DNA of 13,044 bases, taken from assembly GCA_051745935.1 (NCBI GenBank), contig JBNJEM010000152.1, positions 1-13,044 on the forward strand, in the 5' to 3' direction. How positions within the stretch are numbered: the stretch's first letter is position 1; each line of letters begins with the position of its first letter. The notes below the pieces were generated by a model. That model did no database searches and was not told the origin of the DNA. It saw nothing but the letters and a program-made list of their open reading frames with translations. Below, in pieces: positions 1-7,208 of this stretch. The position numbers were made by a program, and so were the translations under genes. This DNA is from JBNJEM01 sp051745935 (GTDB lineage: Bacteria > Planctomycetota > Planctomycetia > Pirellulales > Pirellulaceae).

Positions 1-541
1 TCCTCATCCGTGGGTCCGTTCTGCCATCCGTGGGCCTATAATGATATCTAAAGCACCAGCGATCATCGTCGTGCCCTGGTCGCGAAATCTTCCACTCTTG
101 AATCAAGCACGCGCGACAAACTCGGGACAACCCACTTGTTCTATTTTGTCCGATTTTCGGGTTTTTCATCAGCCCACCCCGGGGTCGCGTGTCGGGTAAC
201 CGTTCAAGGGGGCGCGAATGGCGGAACCACTACGGGACCAGCCCGGGGCATCCATCCGGGCCCCTGTGTCCAGGCCGTGTAGCGGCACTCGTCAACGGCT
301 ACGTAGAATCCTAGCTTCGTGATCACAAAGCCCTTATGACGTACCCCGCCAAACCGCAAGGCCAGAGTCCGCTCGTCCATGCGTTGGAATCGGCAGGGAT
401 CAGGACGGCGGACGGCGGCCTGCGCGCTCCACAGGGCCGTTTTCCAACCCTCAATGCCTGGAAGAGCCTCCTTACTTCAGTTCGCTAAAAAGTTACGAAA
501 TCGCAAATTTGCTCGGGTCGAACCCTCGAGCCACGGCGTAG
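1..541. other. Non-coding stretch, no convincing gene
   Basis: I find no supportable gene here. A 10-bp direct repeat CATCCGTGGG lies at 5-14 and 25-34 (20-bp period). A TATAAT hexamer at 37-42 has no convincing -35 and no gene after it. A GC hairpin pairs 241-246 with 256-261 around a 9-nt loop and lacks a T-run. A 50-codon open frame at 336-488 on the plus strand (product begins MTYPAKPQG, ends LLTSVR) has no clear ribosome binding site and matches nothing I know. It could be a decayed gene end or chance. Confidence 0.5.
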
Positions 542-648
542 TATACCCGTCGCGGATGACTTTGTCCGCCGCGAGTCCGACCAACGGGAGGACGGCTTGC
601 GTCGGGCAGCTTTCCACCCGGAAAAATCCAAACGCCTGAAATATATTA
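542..648 (+). repeat. Dispersed ~105-bp repeat, copy 1
   Basis: This is one of four related copies in the window (others at 4890-4998, 11043-11126 and 12461-12562). The near-invariant core includes GAGTCCGACCAACGGGAGGA followed directly by CGGCTTGCGTCGGGCAGC. It is preceded by ATAC and TTTGTCCGCC blocks and followed by a CGCCTGAAATAT end. The copy runs into the TAA stop (646-648) of the minus-strand gene that ends here, so it sits immediately downstream of that operon. Small plus-strand frames crossing it (for example 379-639) owe their C-termini to the repeat and are not genes. Confidence 0.9.
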
Positions 649-1668
649 CTGTGCCGCGGAGCGAACTCCCTCGGGGGAACCGCTGATCGGCGTCCCCGCT
701 GGCATCGGGCGACTGGCGGTGAGGAATCCGAGTTGATAGACTTCTTCCTTCAACCGCCGATAGTGGTCAAAACTATCGGGATAAACCCAAACCGTCACGG
801 TACTCTCGTCCGGATTGAGCGAGCTCAGTATTGAGCGAAACTGCGATTGCGGTTGAAGCGATTGCTCCAACGGTTCGCCCAAATCATCCCGTACGGGCAC
901 CAACACGAAGTGGTCCAATTCAACCCGCTGCTGGTATGCGGTCTCGGAGCGCGTACGGACATCGCGGCTCGTCTTTTTCAGCGTGTATTTCAGGCGAAAG
1001 CCTCGAATCGGCCCCACCGTTTCGGTGATGGTTGGTGCTTGGCGAAGCTTCCAGGCTTTCTGTCTGGCTTCCGTCTTGAGCTGCTGGACCAGTTCATCGA
1101 GTGGCACGTAAGCGAGCCGCCCGGCTTTAAGGCGGAAATGAACTTCGTTTCCGAACACGGTCTTGGCCAACGGGGTGGGGCGGTGGTTGACGACCCGTAC
1201 CGGAGGCGTGCCGCGTGTTACGGCATCCAGGCTCATCTTCAGATCATTGTATTGGTCTTTCGCGGCGGAGATTTTCGATTGCAGATCATGAGCATCTTGC
1301 TGTTCTTCCGAGAGCGACTCGCGTTTCCGCTCCAATTGATTCTTCGCCTCGGCGAGCATTTCCAGGATCCGATCCCGTTCCAACCGCCGGTAGGCGATCT
1401 CTCGCCGTTGCCGATTTGCTTTTTTCAAGATGCCTCGCAACTCGGACTGGACAGAGGCGAGCGTATCCCGTTCCGCTTCAACCTCGGCTTCTTCGACGGT
1501 TTCATCTTTTTTCGCGTCGGTTGAAGTCTCGGCTCGGGAAATGGCATCTTTCGCCTGCGCGCCGACGATCATGACGAGAATGACCAGGATTCCAACCAGA
1601 TTCGCCACGATGTCCAGGAACGCGTCTTGTCCCGGTTCTTCCGCGGTTTGTCGCACTCTTCGTCTCAC
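646..1668 (-). CDS. ExbD/MotB-like single-pass protein, Asp-bearing subunit
   Basis: 340 aa, third gene of the motor-like operon. The N-terminus is cytoplasmic and basic. One membrane helix spans about residues 17-37 and carries Asp19 near its start (AFLDIVANLVGILVILVMIV). That is the place where ExbD, TolR and MotB carry the aspartate that takes up protons. A charged coiled coil follows at about 55-150. The C-terminal part (about 170-320) ends in a beta-alpha-beta-looking piece (VTVWVYPDSF, then YRRLKEEVYQLGF) reminiscent of the ExbD/TolR periplasmic fold. The start is a GTG at 1666-1668 overlapping the upstream TGA (GTGA), which implies translational coupling. Known: such proteins pair with ExbB/MotA subunits to use the proton gradient. 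Inferred: this is the proton-carrying partner of the channel encoded two genes upstream. The coiled coil is longer than in a classical ExbD. No peptidoglycan-binding OmpA domain is recognisable. Confidence 0.75.
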   Translation of the reverse strand: MRRRVRQTAEEPGQDAFLDIVANLVGILVILVMIVGAQAKDAISRAETSTDAKKDETVEEAEVEAERDTLASVQSELRGILKKANRQRREIAYRRLERDRILEMLAEAKNQLERKRESLSEEQQDAHDLQSKISAAKDQYNDLKMSLDAVTRGTPPVRVVNHRPTPLAKTVFGNEVHFRLKAGRLAYVPLDELVQQLKTEARQKAWKLRQAPTITETVGPIRGFRLKYTLKKTSRDVRTRSETAYQQRVELDHFVLVPVRDDLGEPLEQSLQPQSQFRSILSSLNPDESTVTVWVYPDSFDHYRRLKEEVYQLGFLTASRPMPAGTPISGSPEGVRSAAQ

Positions 1669-3215
1669 GGGGCATTCCTTCGCACTTCGAGACCGCTGCC
1701 TTCGAGCAACACCTTGAGTTGCTGAAAACGGGATTCACCGCCCTCGGCCACGTCCACGCGCAACACCGGTTTCCAATATCCTCCGGCAACCGCCATCCCC
1801 CATGCTTCAATCCGTTCCCATATCTTCGACACGAACTCATCGACGCTTTCGGTCATCTCGCCATCGATCAGAACCACCTCCGGCCCCCGCCGCTCGCCCC
1901 GATCGGGAAGAATCATGAGTCGATCGGGGAGTACGGCGAGTCGCAGGGGGCGGACGATGCCGGTGGCGTCGTCCGTGGCATTGGGCAGGGCCCAATTCTG
2001 GCCCCGTTTGTTCGCCAATGGCGAATGGCCGGTCCCGACACTCGCGTCCGGCTTGCCTTGCGTGCTGCCTTGCGTGTTTGCTTTCGAGATCGCCCGCTCA
2101 ACCTCTTCGGCCTCGGCCGACGTCACGTGCTGTTCCCCCTTCGCGCTCTCTGGGCCGTCGATATAGCGGGGGTCGTCCCCTTGACCAAAGCCGCCTTCGC
2201 GGCGTGCCGCCCCCTTGCGTTGCATGCCGGGTGCGGGCACGAAACCGCCACGGGTGGGCGAGGCGACAAAGCCCATCTCCTGCTCGTCCCCATATTGGCT
2301 CGGCATGGCGGCTGCCAACGCGGCTTGGCGGGAACGGGCGTCCGCAATCGACTTGCGAAGCAACTCCGCCAGGGTGGGATCCGCCTCGGGGAATTTCAAC
2401 TGCATTGACTCGTCAACCAGCTCATAGCCAAACTCGTCGTCCCAGCTACGCAGGGCTGAACGAGCCATGGCATAGCTTTCGACGCCGTCGGGGCGCACCA
2501 AAAGCAACGGATAGGGATCCCCCTCATGACCCTCCGGCCGCCGCGTGTAATACTCGCGGACGGCCCGCAGCGCTGCATCGAGCGGATTTCCCGGCCCCAG
2601 CGGGCCGCGAAAATGACTTTCCGGCAGTCGCACTCCTTCCGGTTGGATCACCACCCCGTCTTCCCGACATTCGAGGTAGATCGGGCGGCGGGATGTGCCA
2701 TGGGGACCGTCGTAGGGGACAATGGCATACATGGGCGGTCGATTGGCCGCTTCCTCGCGGGCCTCCTCCAGCTCCTCCTCCGTTGCCCGAATCAGTTCCC
2801 GCACCCGCCGCAGCTCCTTCCGCGTGCCTTCCTGGTCCACCGTCTTGCTTTGGAGCCGCCGCTCCACGTCCGCGGCGGCCTCGCGTAACCGCTCCCACTC
2901 CTTTTCCAACTCGCGGATGTGCTCTTCCAGATGGCTCAGCTGTAGACGCTTCTCTTGCTCCTTCTTCAGCACCTGTGCGCGCTGCTTTTCCAACACGTCA
3001 CGGCGCCACTGGTAGTCTTCCTTTTGAATGGTCAACGCGTCCGGGTCCTCCACCCGTCCCGCGTCTTCCTCGTCCTCGGAGGCATCAACGCGGGCAAGTT
3101 GGACCAAAAGCACAAGCAATACAATCAGCGCTCCCATCGTGCAGATGAGTACCGCGAGAAACGGGAATAGAGAGACCCCGCCAGCGACCGGCTTACGTGT
3201 GCGGAACCGTTTCAT
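1665..3215 (-). CDS. ExbD/MotB-like single-pass protein lacking the membrane Asp
   Basis: 516 aa, middle gene of the operon. The basic N-terminus MKRFRTRKP leads into a membrane helix at about 15-41. PFLAV (18-22) lines up with the PFIDV-type motif of ExbD/TolR, but Ala21 stands where the aspartate would be, and the helix has no acidic residue. After an acidic linker (46-60) comes a strong coiled coil at about 62-157. A globular region follows at about 161-275 (begins MYAIVPYDG), then a Gly/Gln-rich low-complexity linker at about 300-405. The C-terminal domain (410-516) ends in VLRVDV, then a helix and SGLEVRR, again ExbD-like. It overlaps the channel gene upstream by ATGA and the gene downstream by GTGA. 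Inferred: a non-protonatable partner of the Asp-bearing subunit, placing a large domain outside the inner membrane. It has no close match among named proteins that I recognise. Confidence 0.7.
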   Translation of the reverse strand: MKRFRTRKPVAGGVSLFPFLAVLICTMGALIVLLVLLVQLARVDASEDEEDAGRVEDPDALTIQKEDYQWRRDVLEKQRAQVLKKEQEKRLQLSHLEEHIRELEKEWERLREAAADVERRLQSKTVDQEGTRKELRRVRELIRATEEELEEAREEAANRPPMYAIVPYDGPHGTSRRPIYLECREDGVVIQPEGVRLPESHFRGPLGPGNPLDAALRAVREYYTRRPEGHEGDPYPLLLVRPDGVESYAMARSALRSWDDEFGYELVDESMQLKFPEADPTLAELLRKSIADARSRQAALAAAMPSQYGDEQEMGFVASPTRGGFVPAPGMQRKGAARREGGFGQGDDPRYIDGPESAKGEQHVTSAEAEEVERAISKANTQGSTQGKPDASVGTGHSPLANKRGQNWALPNATDDATGIVRPLRLAVLPDRLMILPDRGERRGPEVVLIDGEMTESVDEFVSKIWERIEAWGMAVAGGYWKPVLRVDVAEGGESRFQQLKVLLEGSGLEVRRNAP

Positions 3216-4549
3216 GCCGCCCGACCTTGAGAGGATTTCGGCTCGAGTTCAATCTGATTCGTCTCGGCCCCCGTGGCCCCGAGCCGGGTATTGAGCAGAT
3301 GGATCGCCGCGGCCAAACTCATCACCGTGTCTTCAAAATTCTTGGCCCCCGCCAGCGACTTTAGATTCTCGTTTAGTGACGTTTCCAGCTTGATCACGTC
3401 GCCAGTGGCTTCCATCACCCGCGCCATCACCTCGCCTTGATTCGCCAGCTCCTGTTGATGCGCGTGCAGCATGCGAGCGTTCTGGGACAACGCGGTCTGC
3501 CATTGTTCCCATCGCTGATCGGCCCGGTCCGCCGCCTCTTGTTGCGCCGCGGCAATCCTCTGGGCAAAACGACTCAATGATTGTTCCAGAGCATCACTTA
3601 ACGTCTCTCGTACTTGTGCCGTCGATTGCTCCACGGTCGCGGACCACTGCTGTTGAGCGGCCTCGATCGTCTCTTGCCAGAGCTCCGACTGTTTGCGCAC
3701 CAAGCTCTCGCTGCTCCGTACCACCTCCCGGGCCATCCGCTGAATGGACAGCACATTCGGATCGTTGGAACGCCCCACCGATTCAAAACAACCGACCACC
3801 TCTTCCTTGACGCGAGTGTCAACCAGTGAGAGGAGTTGGGTTTCCACTTGGTCCACGAAAAACTGCAGGAACATGAGCACGATCGACAACGACAACGCCA
3901 GGGCCGTCGTATCAAACGCCACGTAAAGCCCGGCCAACAGCCCGTCCATCGCGGTTTGAATGTCGCTGGCCAGCACCTTCGGATCCAAGTCGCCCAGCGC
4001 CTGAGTAATGCCGATCACCGTGCCCAAAAAGCCAAGCATGGGCGTGGCCCAGATGATAATCCGCGACAACGCATAACTATCGTGCTGCCGCGCCACATCC
4101 ACGTCCGCCAAGTACTTCAGTTCTTCGTCCAACCCCTCGGCCGTGCCCCGGCGGTCCACATGCTCCAAAGCCTCTCGTAACCGCCCGCCCAAATACGAAC
4201 GGCGAGCCACCGGGGACCACTCTTCCGTCCGGTCCAGCAGCCGGCCACACTCTTCCAGCGGGATGCTCCCATCGCCATCGGTGTCCAACCCGATGGTCGG
4301 CATCACCATGAACTGGCCCACTAGATTGGCACACTTGAGCAACAACGCGGCCAATCCAACAAAAAACATCGCCGTGGCCGCGTAGGAGACCGGGTGAGTG
4401 GCAAAGTAGCGATGGATAAACTCCGAACTCAATAGCCCTTGAAAGACGGCGGCGTAGAACATCGTACAGGCGGCAAGTCCCAATACCAATGGCCAACCAA
4501 AACCGCCTATCATCGCCGCCACGGAATTGCGTTCACGATCGCTTGTCAC
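3212..4549 (-). CDS. MotA/TolQ/ExbB-family proton channel with EF-hand-like loop and long C-terminal tail
   Basis: 445 aa, first gene of the operon. Four membrane segments (about 17-40, 54-74, 163-184, 205-231) follow the MotA layout. The third contains ATPMLGFLGTVIGI, the family signature. Between helices 2 and 3 lies a cytoplasmic loop with DTDGDGSIPLEE at 89-100, an exact EF-hand calcium loop pattern (D-x-D-x-D-G-x-I-x-x-x-E). Residues 232-445 are mostly helical and Gln/Glu/Ala-rich, likely a coiled-coil tail inside the cell. Known: the family forms pentamers around an ExbD or MotB dimer and is driven by proton flow. The start is a GTG with AGGA about 7 nt upstream. An overlapping out-of-frame ATG stops at once. 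The stop overlaps the next ATG (ATGA). The tail recalls ZorA of Zorya defence, but no ZorC, ZorD or ZorE is nearby. Confidence 0.88.
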   Translation of the reverse strand: MTSDRERNSVAAMIGGFGWPLVLGLAACTMFYAAVFQGLLSSEFIHRYFATHPVSYAATAMFFVGLAALLLKCANLVGQFMVMPTIGLDTDGDGSIPLEECGRLLDRTEEWSPVARRSYLGGRLREALEHVDRRGTAEGLDEELKYLADVDVARQHDSYALSRIIIWATPMLGFLGTVIGITQALGDLDPKVLASDIQTAMDGLLAGLYVAFDTTALALSLSIVLMFLQFFVDQVETQLLSLVDTRVKEEVVGCFESVGRSNDPNVLSIQRMAREVVRSSESLVRKQSELWQETIEAAQQQWSATVEQSTAQVRETLSDALEQSLSRFAQRIAAAQQEAADRADQRWEQWQTALSQNARMLHAHQQELANQGEVMARVMEATGDVIKLETSLNENLKSLAGAKNFEDTVMSLAAAIHLLNTRLGATGAETNQIELEPKSSQGRAA

Positions 4550-4889
4550 GGGAGCATCCTTTCACTGCGCGGAACCGACGTGTTTCTGCCCACACATCCG
4601 CCACTGGTCTCAAAATCGGAAAAATCGTCATAGTCTAATGAGCGATAATGGACGAAAGGAGCAATCCGAGCCTCTCGCCCGCTGGGCTGAGCGGTATCGA
4701 TGCCGCGCCGGCAAGCAGAACTGGCACAATCACCAAACTTTGCCAAAAGTCCACGATCCATTTCTACCGATAACTTTGTCCGTTGTCGGGAACATGAGCA
4801 GAGGCATTGAACAAATGATCCGGCAATCCCAGGGGGGGAATCGATAGTCCGGCGTCTGGCCCCAAGAGCGGGCCGGCCCGGACTATTTT
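4550..4889. other. Upstream region of the motor operon
   Basis: About 340 bp separate the GTG start of the channel gene from repeat copy 2. It should hold the operon promoter on the minus strand, but I cannot name a convincing -35/-10 pair. A near-palindrome GCGGTATCGATGCCGC lies at 4691-4706. Open frames crossing here have no recognisable product. Confidence 0.4.
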
Positions 4890-4998
4890 TATACCGCTCC
4901 TGGATGATTTTGTCCGCCGCGAGTCCGACCAACGGGAGGACGGCTTGCGTCGGGCAGCGTTCCATCCGGACGGATTCGACCGCCTGAAATATGTTTCA
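4890..4998 (+). repeat. Dispersed ~105-bp repeat, copy 2
   Basis: The most complete copy. It begins TATACCG, has TTTTGTCCGCCGCGAGTCC, then the shared core, then TTCCATCCGGA, and ends CGCCTGAAATATGTTTCA, where the last 14 bases are nearly palindromic. It has the same orientation as copy 1, and the two copies enclose the three-gene operon and nothing else. It lies about 340 bp upstream of the operon start. Confidence 0.9.
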
Positions 4999-5223
4999 CG
5001 CCATTTTCCCTCGTCCGAAGCAGGAAACCCGTGTACGGCAAGTCCGCAGCCGCGCTGTATAGCCAGCGGGCCGCCGTCCGTTGGAAGAATCCATGACGAT
5101 TCCAACACGTGGCCGAGGCGGACTCTGACCTTGCGGGTAAACACATCCCCTTGGCGGACTGAATGCGAAAACCACTCCGGTGTTTTGCTTCAGGCCGGCT
5201 TCCCGTCACCTTGCCCTCCCCAT
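4999..5223. other. Non-coding stretch with a possible structured RNA
   Basis: No gene is visible. Complementary segments suggest a folded RNA. AGTCCGC at 5041-5047 can pair with GCGGACT at 5118-5124, enclosing two hairpins: CGCTG 5053-5057 with CAGCG 5064-5068, and GTTGGAA 5080-5086 with TTCCAAC 5100-5106. A second GCGGACT at 5154-5160 is an alternative partner for 5041-5047. The strand is unknown. Read on the minus strand it lies after the queD-like gene and far upstream of the motor operon. Confidence 0.35.
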
Positions 5224-5637
5224 TCATTCCCGTTGGACCTCGTAGGCGGCGCAACAGCGAGGCGTCTCCCATAATTGCACGGACTCTACCGGGAAACCCC
5301 GGTCCATGGCAACCTCAGCAATCAACCGGGCGATGTTCTCGGCAGTGGGATTATGGGGAATCACGAATATCGGTTCGCCCAACTCCCGCAATACCGGTAT
5401 CGCGGGGTCCTCCTCGCACAACAGCATGCAATGGTCCAGATTCGCATCGATCCACCCTCCCACTTCCCGCTTCATGTCCGTGAAATCGAAGACCATGCCG
5501 CGGCCATCCAGCTCTTCACACGCCACCGAAATCACCACTCGACCGTTGTGACCGTGCAGGTAACGACACTTTCCGGCATGGTTAATCAATCGATGCCCAT
5601 AACAGAAATCAATTTGACACGTCGCCCGAAACACCAT
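5224..5637 (-). CDS. queD: 6-carboxy-tetrahydropterin synthase / PTPS family (QueD-like)
   Basis: 137 aa, a normal length for QueD. The zinc ligands are His15 (in YGHRL) and His28 and His30 (in YLHGHNG). The catalytic Cys is Cys24. Asp68-His69 (NLDHCML) and Glu124 (LWETP) complete the active-site set known for the 6-pyruvoyl-tetrahydropterin synthase family. Known: QueD converts dihydroneopterin triphosphate to 6-carboxy-tetrahydropterin for queuosine and other 7-deazaguanines. Eukaryotic-type relatives make 6-pyruvoyl-tetrahydropterin. I prefer the ATG at 5635-5637 because GAGGAG stands just upstream. The in-frame ATG at 5700 would add 21 residues read through a short direct repeat and would overlap the previous gene. 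It lies 50 nt downstream of the P-loop gene on the same strand, so the two are probably co-transcribed. No queC, queE or queF is in the window, so the pathway role is inferred. Confidence 0.85.
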   Translation of the reverse strand: MVFRATCQIDFCYGHRLINHAGKCRYLHGHNGRVVISVACEELDGRGMVFDFTDMKREVGGWIDANLDHCMLLCEEDPAIPVLRELGEPIFVIPHNPTAENIARLIAEVAMDRGFPVESVQLWETPRCCAAYEVQRE

Positions 5638-5645
5638 GACTCCTC

Positions 5646-5669
5646 GTTCCGAATTCCCTGTTCCGAATT
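5646..5669. repeat. Short direct repeat ahead of queD-like gene
   Basis: GTTCCGAATT occurs at 5646-5655 and again at 5660-5669 (14-bp period), in the 50-nt gap between the P-loop gene and the QueD-like gene and directly upstream of the latter's GAGGAG. It marks this stretch as non-coding and supports the downstream start. Confidence 0.75.
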
Positions 5670-5687
5670 TCCCCCCAGGCCCCCCGA

Positions 5688-6452
5688 TCAGCTCCCACAT
5701 CGGTAAAACGCCACGACCTTCCGCCGTACCGCTTCCATTTCCGTTTCACCCTCGTCTACCAGTTTCCGAATGAATCGCTCGTATGGTTCCAGCCCCGCTG
5801 GATTACGCAGCTTTCCCATCCGATCAAAACCATCGGATTCCGCGTTCCATTGGAACCGTAGTTCGTGTTCACCCTTCCCATCGGACTCCCAAAAACTGGC
5901 CACGCGACGGTGCGGCCGGCCTCGCCCAGGCAACACGTGAATGAACAAGATCAAACCCACGCGCCCCAGCGCCGTCCGATCAACACCCAGCGGCGGCGAA
6001 ACCAGGATATCGGTCAACTCTTCGAGCGTATCGGCGTGAAGGCAGGCAGCGATGCGGCGTTCGCCGTCGATCAGCGAAATGAAATCCGCGACATCTGGCC
6101 CCCAGAGGTACCCATACCAATGGCCCGCCCCGATTTCGTGAACCAGGTAACACGCCGGATCGTCCGCTGGCCGATCAAGTCCCTCCCGCACCACGTGCGA
6201 GCGGTCAACCGTAATAATGGGCACATCCGGCGGCAAAAGGCCCAGGATTGCGGCCATCAGCGTGGTTTTTCCCGCTCCCCCCGGCCGCGCGCCGGTTAGC
6301 AAGGACGCCCCTTCGGCGATGGCCCGCATGGCGTACGCCGCCATCGGCACGTTGATCGTCTCGGCCTTAATGAGATCCACGATGCTTAATGTACGACCGC
6401 CCCGTTGGTTAAGTTGTTCGATCTCCCTGCTGTTTTGAATTTCAAAATCCAT
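5688..6452 (-). CDS. Small P-loop ATPase related to type II/IV secretion ATPases
   Basis: 254 aa from the ATG at 6450-6452. The P-loop is RPGGAGKTT (56-64), with Lys62 and Thr63 in place. The usual first Gly/Ala of the motif is Arg56, a deviation. IITVDRS (79-85) resembles the Asp-box strand, and ARHIAACLHADTLEEL-like residues at about 132-146 (RRIAACLHADTLEEL) resemble the His-box (TLHANS) of PilT, VirB11 and CpaF. No N-terminal secretion-ATPase domain, cysteine zinc motif or membrane segment is present, and the protein is shorter than those ATPases. No pilus or secretion genes are nearby, so its role is unknown. An in-frame GTG at 6495-6497 adds 15 residues but lacks a good ribosome binding site. 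The ATG has GGGG and GGAG close upstream, though GGAG abuts it. Its stop lies 50 nt before the QueD-like start, so they probably form an operon. Confidence 0.7.
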   Translation of the reverse strand: MDFEIQNSREIEQLNQRGGRTLSIVDLIKAETINVPMAAYAMRAIAEGASLLTGARPGGAGKTTLMAAILGLLPPDVPIITVDRSHVVREGLDRPADDPACYLVHEIGAGHWYGYLWGPDVADFISLIDGERRIAACLHADTLEELTDILVSPPLGVDRTALGRVGLILFIHVLPGRGRPHRRVASFWESDGKGEHELRFQWNAESDGFDRMGKLRNPAGLEPYERFIRKLVDEGETEMEAVRRKVVAFYRCGS

Positions 6453-6644
6453 CTCCAATCCCCGTGACAACGCCAGTGAATGGTCTAGAAATCTCACCTA
6501 TTTCGTCGCGTTGGCGAAGCAAGCCATCGCCTAACGGGCCTCGATCCTTGGACCCAACGGCCGCCCCCCTCATGGTAGCACGCACATGCCTTAACCGGTT
6601 CCATCATCGCCGGCTGTTAGCCTGGCCTGATGGAAAACTCCAAG
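6453..6644. other. Intergenic region ahead of the P-loop/queD pair
   Basis: About 190 bp between the DUF2062 gene stop and the P-loop ATPase start, both on the minus strand. It presumably carries the promoter of the downstream pair. I see no clear terminator or promoter. Confidence 0.4.
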
Positions 6645-7208
6645 TCAGTGCGCTCTGTTTTGTTGCGTCTTGCCCAAGGCTTTCTTTCTCTTGTGACGGC
6701 GGCGTTTCCAGCGGTAGGCGATGACAATACGCCGCGTTAGCATATATGTGGGAACAAAACTAAGAGCGCCGATGATCGTTCCTCCGATGAACATGGGAAC
6801 GAGTACATCGGCGCCAAGCCCGATACAGGCCCTGAACTGGTCGAATGGTCCGCTAACGGCCATGACACCTCGCAGTTTCTCCCGAACGATCGTGATGGAG
6901 CGAAGGTGTTCGCCGGGGTAGAAGAACGTTCCCACCCAGTATATGGACAGGTAGATCGGCATGATGGTCAAGGGATTCGAAATCCAGACAGCGAGAAAAG
7001 CCGCCGGTTTGTTGATCTTTTTGAACGGGACCGCCAGCACCAGCACGGTGATCATCTGGATGCCGACAATCGGTAGCCAGCCGAGGAATACGCCCACGGC
7101 CATGCCGAGGGCGATCTCTTCCGCCGGTGTGCCCAGGTCGATAAGCTTTCTGAAGTCATCGATCACCCAGCGTTTTATCTCAAACAGCGAAAGCTTTTTG
7201 CTTGTCAT
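6645..7208 (-). CDS. DUF2062 membrane protein
   Basis: 187 aa from the ATG at 7206-7208. The DUF2062 hallmarks are clear. IALGMAVGVFLGWLPIVGIQ (32-51) forms the first membrane segment, then KINKPAAFLAVWISNPLTIM (64-83) with its NKPA and SNP motifs. A C-terminal segment follows at about 130-160 (MFIGGTIIGALSFVPTYML), then a very basic tail (RWKRRRHKRKK). The family's function is not established. It occurs alone or fused to glycosyltransferases and is predicted to sit in the inner membrane. In-frame starts upstream (ATG 7371-7373, GTG 7437-7439) would add up to 77 residues of non-conserved sequence rich in Arg and Glu. I prefer 7208 because the domain begins soon after it and GAGGGG lies 11 nt upstream. 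The ATG at 7373 also has AGGAG and cannot be excluded. It appears to be a single-gene unit. Confidence 0.85.
   Translation of the reverse strand: MTSKKLSLFEIKRWVIDDFRKLIDLGTPAEEIALGMAVGVFLGWLPIVGIQMITVLVLAVPFKKINKPAAFLAVWISNPLTIMPIYLSIYWVGTFFYPGEHLRSITIVREKLRGVMAVSGPFDQFRACIGLGADVLVPMFIGGTIIGALSFVPTYMLTRRIVIAYRWKRRRHKRKKALGKTQQNRAH

Noticed and set aside
379..639. 86-codon plus-strand frame
   Set aside because: Its C-terminal part is simply translated repeat copy 1, there is no good ribosome binding site, and the product is unrecognisable.
847..1524. 225-codon plus-strand open frame
   Set aside because: Antisense to the Asp-bearing ExbD-like gene, whose helix, coiled coil and overlapping start are convincing.
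2018..3148. 376-codon open frame on the plus strand
   Set aside because: It lies antisense to the 516-aa ExbD-like gene, is very rich in Pro, Arg and Ser, has no family resemblance, and is explained by GC-rich codon bias on the real strand.
646..4549. Zorya phage-defence system
   Set aside because: The channel subunit with a tail recalls ZorA, but no ZorC, ZorD or ZorE gene is adjacent, there are two partner proteins instead of one ZorB, and no OmpA-type domain is visible.
5020..5130. Cobalamin riboswitch
   Set aside because: Only fragments of the conserved boxes are present, the CCCGC and AGGA-ACCTGCC elements are missing or altered, and no sensible gene follows on that strand. I kept it only as a generic structured-RNA candidate.
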